In this document: positions 44,693 to 57,879 of the stretch, one piece after another | Layout of the letters: each line of letters starts with the position of its first letter | Position numbering within the stretch: the stretch's first letter is position 1 | Assembly (NCBI GenBank): GCA_013407085.1 | Contig: JACCGJ010001427.1 | Span: forward strand, 62,001-126,000 | DNA: 64,000 bases | Source: Atriophallophorus winterbourni | Taxonomy: Eukaryota; Platyhelminthes; Trematoda; Plagiorchiida; Microphallidae | Reading direction: 5' to 3' | Position numbers and translations under genes: made by a program | Notes under the pieces: generated by a model | The model's input: the letters and a program-made list of their open reading frames with translations, nothing else | Told to the model about the DNA's origin: nothing | The model's database searches: none

Positions 44693-45860
44693 TTTTTCAC
44701 AAGAATGCGAAATTTCGATTAGCAAATAAGAGAGTTTTCCTCCAATTTACGAAGTCAGAACTGGCGATCAAATGTCCGGTCACGGACATTGACATGCCTG
44801 ATTAGTGGCATAAAACTCGGAAACCCTAATGTGCTTTCGTCCTACTTTTTAATGTTATATACTACTCATCAGTAGAATCTGATTTCAAACGAAATTCAAC
44901 GAACGTGTTGAAATTGGAGTATTGTCAATCTTCACAAACATTCACCAATGGTGTATTGTAACAATTGTAGGAAATAGCTAAGTCCACATTTGTATGCTAA
45001 ATTTCAATTTGCGAATCAGGATTTAATCTTGACTGCAGGAAACTTAGATTATCATCAAAATGATAAAAATGATTTGTTGTTTACAGAAAATCTGTTAAAA
45101 ATTCAGGTTCCGAAATGGTGAAGTTCTAAATAACAGCGATTCTCAAGCGTAACTGATGGTATTACATGATAATTTGTGCGCTTATTTAAAATTTTAGTCT
45201 TTGCACAGACGGAGAATAAATTGATTTCATTTTTGTCCAAGATTTCTCAAATATTCTACGTGGGTTAGAAATTACTACTGTACACATGTCTGATGAGTGG
45301 AAACATCGAGACACCATCAGGAATGCAGCAATAGATTTTATGTTTAAACATGCAAATTGCATTTATTTATAATTTATTTAGTTATTTTTATATTTATTAG
45401 AAAATGAACCTTGGCAACTAAAAATGGTTTTTATTGAATTCTGATTTTAGTGTGTGATTTTGATACACGGTTTACTTCATTCCTCTGCTTGAAGTTGATC
45501 ATTTTTATTTTGTATTTAAGTTACTAATGGGTACTAAATGTGTAACATTCGCTTATTGCTTACGAATTGTTACAATGAATTTTAGATACGATGATCGCAG
45601 TTTTCGTTTTCAATTATATTCAAAAAAATATTTGAATTACTATTACATTTTGTGATTTATAATCAAAATAGGCAAAGTGCAACCGACATTTTTAACTGGT
45701 TACTGCTTCTGGATGTAAACGTGGTAGTATAATTTTTCCCTCGAATCAGAATAATTAGTCGAAAAAGTATTGAGCATGAATAAAGGAGGAAAAGTTGTGG
45801 ATGAACTGAATTTTTATTAAAGTTCAGCAGTTTGATGTCTCTGATCAGAAAAATCTGCAG

Positions 45861-46180
45861 CTATGTTTGGTAGACACAAGTGATGCCTAATTGTATGCTT
45901 TGCCGGCTGAATGCGAACAGTAAATCACACCCACTATCCATTTTCATCCTGCTGTTACATTGTAAGTCGTCTTCAGTTTTCTCTTGACAGAGCAATTTTT
46001 GAATGTGGTAAAGCGCACCACCACTGCATCGAGTCAGCCGATCAAGACGAAGTAGAGACATACCCCAAATGACAACTTCATCGTCTGTTGGAGTTGGATG
46101 AAACCATGTCTTAGTTACGGCAAACACGTCTAGTTAGTTTGTGGAAGTCAGTTCATTTAATTCGCGTAGTTAGTTTGTCA
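45861..46180 (-). mobile_element. LINE endonuclease fragment, minus strand
   Basis: The reverse frame reads LRELNELTST, LDVFAVTKTWFHPTPTDDEV and IWGMSLLRLDRLTRCSGGAL. This is the start of a CR1-like endonuclease (A.TETW.HP...D.E..I.GM.LLR.DR...GGG). A more decayed duplicate lies at 57880-58085. Confidence 0.65.
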
Positions 46181-47029
46181 AGCATTACACATTCGTAGAC
46201 ACACAATTTGACACTCGATGTTGACAGCCTAGACTGTACATGAGATAGAATTATGTGTACGGCTCGGCCTGAGTCGGAAGGTAGGCATTTTTCTTCGCTG
46301 TCTCCGCTTTAGTCACCTGAATTACGTTTTTTCACCAGCTTAGAAGTTGTCCATGTGCTCAGTATTTAGACTTCCGGTATCATCCTTGGTATCACTAGTA
46401 GTTAAGCCCTCAGTTGGCACCAGTAAATAAATATTTCGTGGTATTAATATATTTCAAATGACGACTTTGCCTTTATGTTCCTTTTATCTTATGCTCCAAT
46501 TTTTCTTCTTAGGTCGTCTGGCGATAACACGCAGTGGTTTATGTTAAAGTGTGCGGCTATAAATGATTATTATGTGTATTCTGAAAAGTATGTTAAGAGA
46601 ACACGACCAGGTTCGTGGTTGTATCCGCTCAGTATGCAATGCGTATTCGGGACCTGTCTTTCGACCGTAGTTCTGAATTTCAGATAACTATAATTTTCTG
46701 AATTCGAGGATAAATCCGAGTTCGCATCTTAACACTGAATTTCACGTTGGTAAAAATCTGATTCTCAAAATAGGTGACTGTTTTCAATTGTTCGTCAATA
46801 ATAAATTCACAACTCAATGGCTGAAATATATTTGTAGTAAGAATGCACCAATGCCATAAATGGCAACAACATAATGCATCTCATCATAATATTGTAAGTA
46901 GTCATATAATAAATAATTAGCAATGTCATTTAAGAAATCTTTGTTAGTAATACTCTTTCGTTTGCGATAATCGTAACTCAGTTATTTTGCAATACTATCA
47001 ACCTACCCCATTTGTTAATTTATAATCGA

Positions 47030-47165
47030 CCGCAGGGAAGAGCTCTTTGTAGAAAGGTTTGAAAGGCTCAATGATAGATGTCAGTGGAGTCATCAATCAA
47101 ATGCTCTCCATTTGTTTACCAAAGTTGTTCAACAGATTTTTACGTATATCGTTTAGCGAGCTATA
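47030..47165 (-). pseudogene. Duplicate of prominin exon 9, broken
   Basis: Matches 19600-19736 including the acceptor (CAATATAG|CTCGCT). In-frame stops arise at TGGTAA and CATTGAGCC, and the match fades before the membrane segment. Confidence 0.75.
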
Positions 47166-48297
47166 TTGAGAAAAAACGAGTTAACAAAATTAATCCAATG
47201 ATGATACGAATAGAATATCAAAATAAATTGCAGAAACAAGAAACACTTTGTAAATCTGTGTTTAAACATCGTGTTTGGTTGTGCGAAACCTTTGTAACAG
47301 TGACATTCAGGTATACGTTCGATGACTTGATGAGCTTGGATAATATTCCGGATTTTGGCTTATAATATTTTGAAATAACCGGTTGTTAGGCAGCGTATAG
47401 CTCTCTCTTTGATGCAGATATTCTCTGTATGTGTTTCGGTTCAACGTCGTAAACTTAAAAAAGATCTAAGCGATCACAATCGAATGAGAAATGACAGCGG
47501 AAAACCGATCGTTTGTGTCGATATAATCGCAAAATATCCATGTGCGAATATTTTAAGCTGGAAATAAGTTTCGAATATGCTGGTCAAACATTACCATATA
47601 TGTCGCGCTTTTCTATCTCAAATGATACCTATTTCTAATTTCTAAGCTACGCTAGAAAGTCCATGAACACAGGTTTATGGGATATATTCCACCTGTGAAT
47701 ACTGTCGGTGTCTGACACCAAATTCCGCTTCAAACATTCTTTCATAACTACCATTTATATATTCATCATTTTATGTCCAAGGGACAGTGACAATGCTTGT
47801 CATTCATGCATTGTCCTTGTTTCATTTATTTCATTAAAACCAACTTTATTCATATTCTTTTTTCCTCAATATGCCTCTGATCTGCCGAACGTGGAATATT
47901 ACCGACAAAAGTGTTAAACCGACAGTTTTCATCATTCAGAAACCCATATTTGGAGTCAACATCGAATATTTTAATGAAATGCTTCTGTTGTAGATGGCAG
48001 CAACGGGATTTGGAGATTAGCATTACCTTCTTATCACACACAAATTTATTATCCCAAATTATAAAAAAGAAACAAAAGATACTCAATTATTCAGCAGTCT
48101 CAGAGCAACAAAAATTTCAATAATGAATTCAACGCTATTTGTGACAAATACAATTGCTTAAATGTAGCAAACAATTCATTTTCATTTATCCACGTGTATA
48201 ATACGATCAACCAAGGCTGGACAGGAAAAATGAGTCAACTGCAGGAAATAAATTCGAAATAATAACAACAAAGTATACTACATCAGTCTAAATCTAG

Positions 48298-48562
48298 GCA
48301 TACCCCTTTCCAACTTGCCCAATCGTTCCGTTAAACCTGATTCTTCTAACGCTTCATTTATTTCTCCTACAAGTGTAATGAATTTCATTCACATCAGCTT
48401 GCAATTCATTCTTTTTGCCTTGTCTTCTACGGATTCTGTCACGTACACGATTTTCCATAAAACGTTTGATCCACCAATCTAAGGATTTCCAACGGTAATG
48501 TGTGGTGCAATTTTGTCAGGGGAAAGTGTTGCTGCTAATCTCTGTATTGAAAATGTAGGGAA
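48298..48562 (-). pseudogene. Duplicate of prominin exon 8, broken
   Basis: Opens RLAATLSPDKIAPH after an acceptor-like CAATACAG, then hits a stop where exon 8 has LQTGG. Frameshifts follow. The end (ESGLTERLGKLE) is recognisable, but the donor context changed from ACG|GTATGC to GGG|GTATGC. Confidence 0.78.
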
Positions 48563-49656
48563 ATTAGCCAAAATTACGAGGTCGTAAAAATAAGAATGAT
48601 GAGTTCATTGAAACATAGCAACTGGCGCCGAATCAACCTGATGTGTGGTAATAATAATAATCTTGGTAAAAATATCAACGATAATATTAATCGAAAAATA
48701 ACAATTTTTTTGGCGGAAAAATCAAATATGTTTCTTGAATCCTATTAATCTTTCTTTCTCGAGTAAACTTGTTCAACGCGGTGTAGTTTTTGTATAAGAA
48801 GCGAGGATTGTTCCAACTAAATATGTTCTATATTTGAAGGAAGAAATTATTTAGACAGATTATTATTTCTCGTTCTGTTGTTCCTTTTTTACGCATCAAA
48901 ATTGTATCATCAGGCTCAAAGAAATGTCGAATCCAACGATTTATTCTCCAAGGTATGAATTCCTAATGGGCTAAGAAAATTTCCTGTTATATACCACATT
49001 TACAACCTCCCGAGGCCCAAAATTTAAACAATTTTGTCTAAGACAAGCTCACCCATCTCGCATCCTTTAAATAGAATGTCACATTTCCGCACGCAGATGG
49101 TTGCAATCGTCAAATATAATGATAATTATCATAGTGATGTTTTGTTCACATCCCCCGATATGACAAATAACTACCGGTTTCTGGCTGTTTGCCGTCTTCA
49201 CGTCGATACAGTAATATTAGGTTCATTGAGCTTCGAAACAGTGGAAAAATGGTAAACTAGGTTAGACTTGAATCCCGCACTAGTGGAATGTTATGTCGTA
49301 GGATGTGACAACATATCACATCAGTCATCCATAAGCGCCTTGAGTCATTGATCACGAGTCACTATGTGATTCTGATTAAACATCGTGGTTAGTTGTACGA
49401 TTTCTATGCAGCAGTAGCATTCAATTATAATCATAGTAATTATTATAGGTTACAATAAGTGTATGATATTAATCTGCTATGGCTCCATGAATTAGGAAAA
49501 AACCACGGGGGGGCCATGTACATCCGTCACCAACAAAAATTTCAACTCAGACTATTTTAATTAACTTCAGAATATATTACTTATATATGATTAGTTGAGC
49601 AACAAATCTCATAAAATCATTGAAAATTGATCGATGCGGAACCTACCATCAATTCT

Positions 49657-49735
49657 GACTGAGAAGATAAATTTGGCAGATTTCTGATATTGTCGTATTC
49701 CACTGCAATGTCCATTTGGAGCATTTACATTTGGT
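49657..49735 (-). pseudogene. Duplicate of prominin exon 7, frame still open
   Basis: Encodes LQMDIAVEYDNIRNLPNLSS and QSELM at a GTAGGT donor. It differs from exon 7 by conservative changes only. The exon's first bases and acceptor are not clearly preserved, and its downstream partners are dead. Confidence 0.65.
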
Positions 49736-49789
49736 TACATTAAGTACAATTTATATAGAATTTACTAGAATTTACTAAAATTACCGTGT

Positions 49790-50960
49790 ATGCCACTTAT
49801 TCGCATTCCCAGTGAAACGAGTAAACAACATGAATTTAGACGGAATAATTTTTTTTCCATCTAATTTACCCGTAAAGATAGATGATTGGAAACACGCAAT
49901 TCCTGCCTGTTCCTCAGATATCTTATACAGCAGCAAAAGCTCGAAAGGTTTTACATCACCGAACATTTGTTGAATCACCTAAATGACTACTTAAAAAATC
50001 GCACTACCCAGATCCAATCCTCGTTCTGTTTTAGTTTAGTGAAATACCGGAACTTGTTCGATATAACATTTCGTTAATTTCGGACAACAAAAATTTATGG
50101 AGTTATATCCGTAGCCCAGAAGACTGTCGAATATTACAAAAGGATCTTGATACGCTTCACAACTGGTCGTTGAAAAACAAGCTGACATTTGACTTCATCA
50201 AATGTAGGTTTATGAACGAAGGAAATCGCTTTGAGTCCAAAGTTGATCATGTCGTTGAAATTTGCAATGCAAAAAAAGATTTGGATCTTAGGATAGGCTC
50301 CGGTTTGAAAGCCTCACTTTAAACTATCGCTGACTATACATATGCAACATGTGCCCCCGATCTACTCAAACGGGTATTTTGGAAATTTCGCCCAAGATAC
50401 GCCCCGGGATCGAAAATATATTCTTCAAACCGTTCATTGAATACAGTGTGCAGTCATGGTCTCCATTACTCAAGATCGATGTAGAACCCTATGCGGCGAA
50501 TCTATAACCGCCTAACAAAAGTAGTTTTCAGCTTACTCGGATATGTTTGACATTCCGTGTCGACGAATCAAAGGAGACCTTTTACTAATTTACGAAAAAT
50601 TTCATAACAAAAGCCATCCTTTACGAAGCCAATTCAAGCGAAAGGTTACGAGGAATTAGCTGACAAAGGAGTATATGCTGGTGGTACCCAATTGCCACCT
50701 CTCCGTGTCTCGTTTTGTTGAAAAAGTTTACTTTTCACCGTTGCTCACTTTACTAATCTGCTTGAGTTCAAAACGAAATTAGACGAATTTTTATTGACTT
50801 ATCCGTTTCACAAACACACACTTTTTTACCTTACAGCTCATCTTGTATTATTACACGTACATTTTTAAATATACCAACATCCAATAATTGATTTAAGCTT
50901 GTTTCGTTTTTGACCATGATAAACCTCGAGACGTTGAATTACGTTGAATCATATTGTGCA
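49790..50960 (+). mobile_element. CR1/jockey-like LINE family I RT fragment, unit 2
   Basis: LNDYLKNRTTQIQSSFCF, KYRNLFDITFR and thumb relics, colinear with 24590-25750. Frame is broken throughout. Confidence 0.65.
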
Positions 50961-51436
50961 GGTGGGACTTACACTAACAAAACACGTTATTCACAATGTC
51001 GTAAATTGAGTGGTGGCTCTTTCTCTTAGCTTCATCTACCAGTCTGTATCGTGCCGTGCGGTCGCATTATTTTGAGCTCCTTTTAATCACTGTTCTTACA
51101 CTTACACGTACGTGGACATATTATACCTTGTTGAACTCCTCTCGTAGCGATATTCGATAATACGAACACATTCGGATTACTCGTGATTTTCCTATATCGG
51201 ATCTACGCGTGCAACTCTGTTAATACGCTTCAAGTCCTCAGAGGGATTAACGTCGACTGGTTATATATTCAACGTTGTGAGAGCATCTACCGGAGCGCAT
51301 CGCCGGTATCAATTCTGACTTTCCTCTTATTAGTGAGCAACGTTTTCTGTCGCGCTCACCATATTCATCATCGATCACTCGACAGAACCACTGCCTGTGC
51401 ACACACAACTGAAAGGTACTGCACACAACCCTGATC

Positions 51437-52576
51437 GGATGACCCCGGAAAGGATAAAAAGCGCACCGGGCTGCATGTGCACGGTTTGCCGAAAGTCGGT
51501 AAGTCCTTAGGCGCGGTCTGTCACGTGTTACGCCTGTTTGTTAAAAGTGCATGCGAAACGTGACAAATAGCTGACATCGGATTAAGTATCGATTATTAAT
51601 GGAGATGATTGTCTTGGTGTCGGTTATGCTTGTCTGCTTCGCAAGGTTAAATCAACTCCGTCAGCTTTGGCGGCGAAAACCCCTGAATATGATATTGAGA
51701 CCCGTCTAAATGAAATGGAATCCAGTATACAAAAACTGAATTAACTGATAATAAACGTCATAAAAGCACCGTCATTAACCGACTTAGAGGTTACTGTCGA
51801 AGAGACAGTAGATAATACAGCATACTCGAGCAGGCCAACATTTGCCCAGATAACCGCGCGGATGGCGACTAAAACGGGGAAGCGTTCGTTTGGATCAGAG
51901 ACGTAACGGAACCAAGAAAGGAATCAAAAAATCCGCTACTAAAATGACTGAGTCAAATCATCAAATAAAGCCCGCGGGTGTAAACCTTAGCGTTACAAAC
52001 GTGACCGAGTCGCATGAAACGCTGTTCGAAGCTCAGCAATAACATGACTTAGCTGAGTGGTTTGAACTCTGCAGTCAGATGAGATTGGCCGCGGTTACTC
52101 CCTGATCAATAGTTCGATTAAATCGCCACCTGAATTCTCTTCACACGGATGATCCTCGCCTTCATGAAATAACGCTGCAATCTGCGGAGGACGTGGAAAA
52201 CCTACTCTTGAATGTTTACATTCTTAGAGCTGTTCCTGAGAATAGATGTCGTATCCATGCAGACTTACTATGGTGGGAGCAAAAGTCGTCGCAGAAATCT
52301 TGTGAAGAACTTAATCCAATAAGTATTGTAATTCTTGGTGTTCCAGGAGATGCTGCTGACGTACGTTCTCACGAAAAGTCTGAGCACGACCACCAACAGT
52401 GGAAATATCTAGCCGAAACAATTCGTATTAAAAATACCGTACTTGTGGATTCTTTTAGGATACCGCTATCTGCCAACTATGAAGGGCAAGGTTCTAGCCC
52501 TTCAATGCTAACCTTCTTCATAACCGAAATGCATGGAAAGATAATAGAAAAAAACTACCCCCAAACGTCAAGTTGA
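51437..52576 (+). pseudogene. LINE ORF1 (nucleic-acid-binding protein), decayed
   Basis: The start MTPERIKSAPGCMCTVCRKS is followed by a stop and cysteine/histidine positions (SVTCYACLLKVHAKRD) that suggest a zinc-binding N-terminus. A coiled-coil-like LNEMESSIQKLN and RPTFAQITARMATKTGKRSF follow. From 52193 an open frame reads NPISIVILGVPGDAADVRSH, DHQQWKYLAETIRIKNTVLV and DSFRIPLSANY up to 52576, like the RNA-binding part of CR1-type ORF1. It is broken by stops before 52190. Confidence 0.65.
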
Positions 52577-52655
52577 GCTTGCCCTAGGTAATAGCCGGTA
52601 GCAAGCAAACGGATAGTACCAACCCTCAAACGCTCAGTGATGAGGTTCAACCTGA

Positions 52656-55161
52656 ATGTCATGTGATGGCTCCGAAAAACTTGAGCATTCCGACTCTATC
52701 CGAGTCGGCCCTTCGATAATTTTCAATGATTTGAGCACCACAAAATTCATAAGATATTTATATACAAATGCACAAAGCTTCCCAAATAAATTAGCTGAGC
52801 TAACCGAGATATGCTCGCGCTACTCACCTGACTTTATTGCCATCAGAGAAACATGGTATTCTTCCCAATTGATTGAAACGGAGATATCAATTCCAAATAT
52901 GAATTTGATAAGGAACGATCGATAGAGAAGTAGTGGTGGTGTTGCTCTTTATTACCATATTCGAATCCAGTGCTATCCAATAGACAAGACAGAATTCACG
53001 CTAGAAGGTACAATTTGGTGCTCTTTAACGCTAATGTCTGGTGAAGTTTGCATTATTGGTGTAATCTACCGGTCCCCTTCTTCTACGTAATCGTACAACG
53101 AAAGGTTGATCCAAGTGCTTTAGCGCTTGACTCGCACCCAGCAAGCAACGACACTTATTATGGGTAATTTTAATCTGTCCACCTTTTATCTCAGGGACGA
53201 TTACTCTCCAAAAATGCTAGAATACCGATTCAGAGAGGTTCTAGATTCAGTCCCGTTATACAACCATGTTCAGGAATGCACTGGGAGGAGAGGGTATGAC
53301 CGCTTTTTTGTCTTGGATCAGGTGTTAACATCGGAAGAACAATTTATCGAAACAATCGAATTCCAGGCTCCGCTGGGTCTTAGCGACCATTCAGTGCTTG
53401 TGTTTGACTATGTTTGCAGTACTCAGCAATCGCTTGCTTTGAATGGGGTGGTTTGACGGGTAAATAAATTGGCCCTGAATAAATCGCTCGCGCAGATTCC
53501 GCATTTTCAGATGGACAATATAAGCCCTGACGCGCAACGGAACGAACTTGTAGATTTTCTGAAACTGAAGATAGACGAGAACTCACACATCGTTCAGAAA
53601 AGGTGCGTCTATTAACTTCGTTTTGTTGTCCGCAGCAGAACAAAAGAGGGGTTTGTAATGAAGCGAGCAGCGTGAGTGCAGCACAAAGCCAACAATACTT
53701 CTATTTCTTAACAACATCACCGTATGTTACGCAACAAAGTGACTGCACTTATTCGAGAGGATAATAACGCGCACCAATTGATGCTGCTGTCAAAAAATGG
53801 AACGCAACCCTAAATTACTATACAAATTCATGAACGCGAAAGCGGAAGTCAAACCAGGTATATTTCCCATCCAGAATGGTGAAAAACTCACAGAAACAGC
53901 GTTGAACACCGCAAATGCTCTAGCATTTTAGTACTCTAAAGTGTTCGTGCCTAATGTTTCAGTGGAACGTTTTGAATATTCAATCGAACCAGGAATCGAA
54001 ACATTGTGCAATATTTCGATAAATTTAATGATTGTTGCAAGTCATTTACTCAAACTGAATGTGAGAAAATCCCCAGGAGCGGATGTCATCACACCAGATG
54101 TGCTCAGGTTCTGTCACCGTCAGCTTTGTGAACGGCTCTCCAGCCTGTGTAACTATTCGTTGCTTAAGGAAGTTGTACCGAAAGATTTGAAGTCCGGCGT
54201 GATAAGCTCATGGAACGTATAGTCTCGAAAAGAATGGTTGCACACTTTGAATCGCAGAATTTGTTTTCGCCAGCGCAGCATGGATTTCGATCTCATCGCT
54301 CGTGTCTAACGAATCTTGTCATAGCGTTAGACCACTGGACAAAGCAGTTGAATAGAAGTTCTCGCATCCACGCCAATAAGTTCTGCAGAGGATTGTGAGA
54401 AACTGCTAATGGATTAAGACAGCGTGTCGAATTGGGCGGTCATGAATGACATGTCATTCAACATACAGAAATGTAAGATACTCCATATTGGCAAGAATGT
54501 TCCTTGGACATATCGATTAGTAACTGGAAACCTAGCAGGGAGCTCGTTGGGAAAAGATCCTGGAGTGGGGATTAGCGGGAACCTGGATAGCAAAGCGCAG
54601 TGCTAAAACATATATCAACGGGCAAACAGATTGTTGGGTATCTTTCGAAGAATATTTCGAAGATTCTCTCTGTTAACCTCACCAATGATAATGAATCTCT
54701 ACCTTCGCCCAACGATGAAATATGCGGTAGAGGTCTGGGCTCCTTGGCTGCGAAAAGACATTGCTTTCTTCGATAAAATCTATCATAGAGCAACAAAGTT
54801 AGTGATTGGTCTTTGCAATGTGCCGTACGTCGAAAGATTGCAACGTCTGGGTCTATGCGACTTTACCCAAAGAATGGTAGGACGCGATATTATTGTGACA
54901 TATGGAATTGTGTCTACAGAAGTACATCCACTAAAAAACATGCTCGATGTGTGTGATGAGAAAGTGACACGCGGACCTACCTTATACCTTCACGTTCCAA
55001 ATTCCCGCATTGATTGTCGGCGCCATTTTTCCGCCGTACATGCTATATTTCTTTGGAATTCACTACCCCAACATATGGTGGACTCTTCTTGCATGGCGTT
55101 TTTTGAAGCGAAATTGTCCTTACATATGCAAAAGAATAAAATTCGTCAGCCTTACATTTGA
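52656..55161 (+). pseudogene. LINE ORF2 (endonuclease-RT), palm deleted
   Basis: The endonuclease reads IRYLYTNAQSFPNKLAELTE, SPDFIAIRETWYSS, CIIGVIYRSPSS, LIMGNFNLSTF (GDFN-type motif changed to GNFN) and PLGLSDHSVLVFDY (SDH motif). RT fingers read KSPGADVITPDVLRFCHRQL, with ERIVSKRMVAHFESQNLFSP and HGFRSHRSCLTNLVIALDHW. After about 54370 the sequence jumps to AEDCEKLLMD and NDMSFNIQKCKILHIGKN, so motifs A to C (LDFSKAFD to FADD) are missing. The thumb from 54631 to 55161 is open (YLRPTMKYAVEVWAPWLRKD, ATKLVIGLCNVPYVERLQRL, LWNSLPQHMVDSSCMAFFEA). It cannot reverse-transcribe. Confidence 0.82.
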
Positions 55162-57879
55162 TCTTCACTATTGCTTTTATACTATTGTATTTTTTCTGTT
55201 TTTATTCATACCGTAATTCTGTGGTTTTGTAAAGTATTAACTTTTTTAACCATAAATCCTTGAATTTTTGAATCCTCGAATCCTTCATTTGTCGAATTAT
55301 CTCGAAAGACCAGATAGGCGAATATATGAAAAAGTTCTCGTCTCAACGCGACATCTCAAAACGTCCTGTTGAAATATAAATCAGCAGGAACGTTTTCGTC
55401 CTGGGAAATTAAAAGAAGAATAATTGTTTGTTAATATTGATCTGTTTATATAGACTATGAATGTACATTGCAAGCATACTATGATCTCATGTTTTAAAGT
55501 GTTGTCAACGACAAATTAGACAGACATTATCTTCGACACTGCTCACGGCCATGGTAGTGACTCAACCGACCGGTGTCATTTAACCGCTGTGTCCGTGATC
55601 TACGTTTTCCAGACAACATTATTATCCGCTTTTTCGAAGTTTAATGATTATAACTCACACAAGGCGTCCATCAAAATTATTCATAGACGAACATTCGCAA
55701 CAGATATATAATCTTTACGTTACGTACTCTTATGGAAGCACGATTTCTTTTTGCTTTCTTGCCGAAGACCACACCAAATACACACGGAATGTGATGAAAG
55801 TTTCTAAAAATTGTGTAAATGTGAGTAGAATAAAAATGGATTAAATTCGTCTGGCTGATGAAGTGACATATTTCAGACAATTTTGAACCACTGTCGGTCA
55901 ATGGTCGATTCAATGTTGCGGAATATATAATATTTTTAGATTCGTAGTAGCATCGTAAGGGACGCTGGAGTAAGAACTAATCTATGGATCGATATCACAC
56001 ATCTACGGCAGATACGGTTCTAAAAGTGTAAAATGTTGCAAATAGACAAAGACTTTCCATTCTCATGCAGCCTCTGATTAAAACAATTTAAATAAACAAA
56101 CTAAGAAAAAGAGTACGTCGTATGGGTTGGTGAAGGTCTTGAGAATATCATGCAATGCGAAGCAGTGTACAAACGAGCTATCCGCATGCTCGGTATGCTT
56201 CGGCGCATTTTTGGACATTTATCCTGTGAATCATTCCGCATGCTCATAAATACGTATATTAACTTGATAATAGATAACTTAGTGCGAGCTTGGTCACCGT
56301 GACTACAAAGGGACATCAAGCTTCTCGAGAGGATTCATCACAGAGCAACTAACATGGTTGGCTGTCTCCGCAACATATAATATGAGCATCGACTTGTGCA
56401 TCTTGATTTTGATAAAATGCCTCAAAGACGGTTTCGGTTTGATCTAATACTAACTCCCAATATATTGAACTCAAAGATGTAACCTCTAAGCATCTATTTT
56501 TCCTCTGGCCAAGCCATGCCACGCGTACTCACCCATTGGCATTTGAGATTCCACATTCTCACAGAAACTGCCGTTATTTATTCTATTCGGTACGCGTTCG
56601 GTTTCTATCGAACTACCTACCGTCAGATGTTGTCTAATCATCTATTGAAATGATTTTCAGAAACAAATTGGATACATTTATGCGTAGTAATTCCACCCTT
56701 CATCCCGTTTGTATACCATGATCTTTATCCAAACGGATATTTGTTTCATCATACCGAGACATTATATGACATTAAATTGGTGGCTACAGAGCTGTCAATC
56801 TCCTTAATGTCTTAATTTTATTTTTTTTATATATGTAATATATTAATAAGAAAATTTTTTTGCTGTACATCTAAGAGTTTGTACCATAGATTCTTGAACT
56901 AGAATCTTTAAATTTGTCCTCACATGGAAGCGAAATTTGCATTTGCGCAGGACATGGTTATCCTTCAAATTACAAAGTTAGAACTCGCATTCAAATGTCC
57001 GGTTACAGACATACACATACGTGATTAGTGGCATATACCACGGAAAACTTAATGTGCATTCGTCCAACTTTTCAAAAACCATATCTTACCCATCAGTAGA
57101 ATCTGATTTCAAACCAAATTCGGCCATCGTGTTGAAATTGTAATATTGCAAACTATACAAGCCGTCACCGGTCGTTTACAAATTCTAAGAGTTAGGTAAT
57201 CCATATTTGAAAGCTAAATTTCCATTTCCAAATGAGCATTTAATGTTGACTGCAAAAAATGATAGATTATCGACACTAGTATCAAAATAAATCGTAATTT
57301 ACAGAAAGCATAGATACCAAAGTGCGATGATTGAAATAGCAGTGATGCGCAAGCGTAACTGATGTAAATACATCAAAATGTTTTCCTTCATTCAAAATTT
57401 TTTTCTCTGCACAGACGGAGAAAAACTGATTTCACTCCTGTCCACGATTTCTCTAATATTCTAAATCGGTTAGAAGTTAATGCTGTATCCATGTGTGACG
57501 AGTTTCAACATCGAGTAACCATCAGGACTGCAGCAATAGATTTTAAGTTTAAAAATGCGAATTTTATTGATTTATAATATATTTATTTATTTAAATATTT
57601 ATTGCTCATATAGAATTAAAAATAATTTTTCACTAATTCTGATTTTAGATGAGATTTGTGAAACATGGTTATAAAGGTTATCTTCATTCCTCTAAATAAA
57701 AATGATAATTTTTATTTTGTCTTTGTGTTACTAATGTGTAGTTGATGTGTAACAAAATCATACATTCTTTTATTGCTGAATAACAGATACAATGGATTTT
57801 AGATAAGATAATCGCAGTTATCGTATCTAATTATATTCAAAAAAAATTTAATTTTGTATTACATTTCGTGTTTTCTAAT

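Larger units (their letters stand above)
51043..55282 (+). mobile_element. CR1/jockey-like LINE family I, near full-length insertion
   Basis: About 4.2 kb from a GC-richer 5' leader to a TTGAATC-like tail (55258-55282), flanked by diverged target duplications: CTTCATCTACCAG (51030-51042) and CTTCATTTGTCGA (55283-55295). Unit 1 shows the empty site CTTCATTTGCCAG at 25872-25884. ORF1 starts about 51437 (MTPERIKSAPGCMCTVCRKS) and ORF2 about 52656. The copy has several stops, and the RT palm from motif A to motif C is deleted near 54370. Confidence 0.87.
43862..56012 (+). repeat. Segmental duplication, unit 2
   Basis: The left part (43862-46450) matches 56022-58340. The right part (47020-56010) matches 19590-26650. 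The left edge falls inside a LINE ORF (RKCKMLQIGKD), and the same codons reappear at 56030. That fixes a head-to-tail junction at about 56015 and a period of about 12.16 kb, which is about 7.9 kb without the later LINE at 51043-55282. Confidence 0.78.
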
